The notes under the pieces: generated by a model
Database searches by the model: none
The model's input: only the letters and a program-made list of their open reading frames with translations
Told to the model about the DNA's origin: nothing
Translations under genes and position numbers: made by a program
Assembly: GCA_017965685.1 (NCBI GenBank)
Contig: JAGCPM010000204.1
Span: 1-6,524, forward strand
Origin: Kiritimatiellia bacterium
Lineage (GTDB): Bacteria > Verrucomicrobiota > Kiritimatiellia > RFP12 > UBA1067
Direction: 5' to 3'
DNA length: 6,524 nucleotides
Shown: piece by piece, positions 6,151 through 6,524 of the stretch
Numbering within the stretch: position 1 is the first letter of the stretch
Layout: every line of letters starts with the position of its first letter

Positions 6151-6176
6151 AAAAAACAGACCTAATTATAGGTCTG
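6151..6176 (-). terminator. Intrinsic terminator of ackA
   Basis: A perfect 8-bp stem, CAGACCTA (6157-6164) with TAGGTCTG (6169-6176), encloses a 4-base loop. Read on the minus strand it is followed by six T (6156-6151). It begins about 20 bases after the ackA stop. In the plus direction no T run follows, so it serves the minus strand. Confidence 0.8.
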
Positions 6177-6196
6177 CTTTATGTTATAGTACCAGA

Positions 6197-6524
6197 TTAT
6201 TTTACTAAATTATATGTATCTTGTGCAATCATTAATTCTTCATTTGTAGGAATAACGTATACAGGAATTTTTGAATCATCTGCAGAAATTTCTCTGAATT
6301 CTCCTCTGAAATCATTTTTCGCATCATCGATTTTTACTCCAAGTGAAGCGATTTTTTCGCAGATTTCTTTACGTGTAGTTTTGCTATTTTCTCCAACTCA
6401 TGCAGTCATTACTATTACATCAGCTCAGTTAAGCATATTATTGTACATAGCGATGTAATTTGCAATTTTTTGAACGTACATATTTTGAGTTAGTCTAGCT
6501 CTTTCGTTTCCTTCTTTAATAGCA
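6197..6524 (-). CDS. ackA: Acetate kinase, C-terminal 108 residues, UGA read as glycine
   Basis: The minus strand from the window edge reads AIKEGNERARLTQNMYVQKI, then ANYIAMYNNMLN-G-ADVIVM, then TA-G-VGENSKTTRKEICEKI, then ASLGVKIDDAKNDFRGEF, then REISADDSKIPVYVIPTNEE, then LMIAQDTYNLVK and TAA (6199-6197). The isolated G's are TGA codons at 6427-6425 and 6400-6398. This is the acetate kinase C-terminus: the YIxxY helix, the nucleotide-binding TAGxGENS motif, IKxDxxKN..RG and the closing PTNEELMIA with its metal-site glutamate. The enzyme interconverts acetyl phosphate plus ADP with acetate plus ATP, the usual ATP-yielding step of fermenting bacteria. The second TGA lies at the conserved glycine of TAGxGENS, so glycine is the natural reading. 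The N-terminal part lies beyond the window. Translated with the standard code it appears broken, and it is not. Confidence 0.88.

Noticed and set aside
6197..6524. ackA and tatD fragments as pseudogenes, or UGA as tryptophan or selenocysteine
   Set aside because: Protein similarity is otherwise unbroken, and five TGA codons sit where glycine or a small residue fits. Trp would disrupt TAGxGENS and give Trp-Trp in tatD; adjacent UGA codons with no sign of a selenocysteine element argue against Sec.
5381..6524. The AT-rich segment as a genomic island or prophage inserted into ymdB
   Set aside because: No integrase, transposase, repeats or target duplication; tatD is itself cut at the join; ackA is a household gene; and the genetic code differs. 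A contig chimera explains all of this more simply.
1..6524. CRISPR arrays, tRNA or rRNA genes, riboswitches
   Set aside because: Looked for repeats and for familiar RNA gene patterns by eye and saw none.

Overview
The window looks like two unrelated genomes joined at about position 5381, in the stretch 5376-5386. Left of the join the DNA is GC-rich, uses the standard bacterial code, and carries one tightly packed plus-strand gene string. Right of it the DNA is strongly AT-rich, has real intergenic regions, and carries genes that only make sense if UGA is read as glycine (NCBI translation table 25, known from Absconditabacteria/SR1 and Gracilibacteria). A different gene is cut on each side at the same point: ymdB from the left and tatD from the right. 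The simplest reading is a chimeric metagenomic contig. A true recombination is possible but much less likely.

Left part (1-5380): a partial rsmA/ksgA (16S rRNA dimethyltransferase, C-terminal part), a eukaryote-type hexokinase, a secreted SurA/PpiC-like peptidyl-prolyl isomerase, hisS of the plastid-like subtype, a secreted Sel1-repeat protein, and the first 147 residues of a YmdB-type metallophosphoesterase. Genes overlap or sit a few bases apart (14 bp overlap, GTGA or ATGA junctions, one 4-bp gap), so this is almost certainly one translationally coupled transcription unit. No internal promoter or terminator is visible. The gene set suggests a Gram-negative bacterium with a periplasm, perhaps of the PVC group (a Kiritimatiellota- or Verrucomicrobiota-like organism); that placement is inference only. 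The genes do not form one pathway: they mix translation (rsmA, hisS), sugar phosphorylation, envelope protein folding and possible signalling.

Right part (about 5381-6524): the start of a tatD-type nuclease on the minus strand with three in-frame UGA codons, a 128-bp intergenic region with two good divergent sigma-70-like promoters, an unrecognised plus-strand gene of about 160 codons, two back-to-back intrinsic terminators, and the 3' end of acetate kinase (ackA) on the minus strand with two in-frame UGA codons. One of these falls at the conserved glycine of the TAGxGENS motif, which argues directly for UGA = Gly. Under the standard code both tatD and ackA look like non-coding DNA or pseudogenes, so ordinary gene callers miss them.
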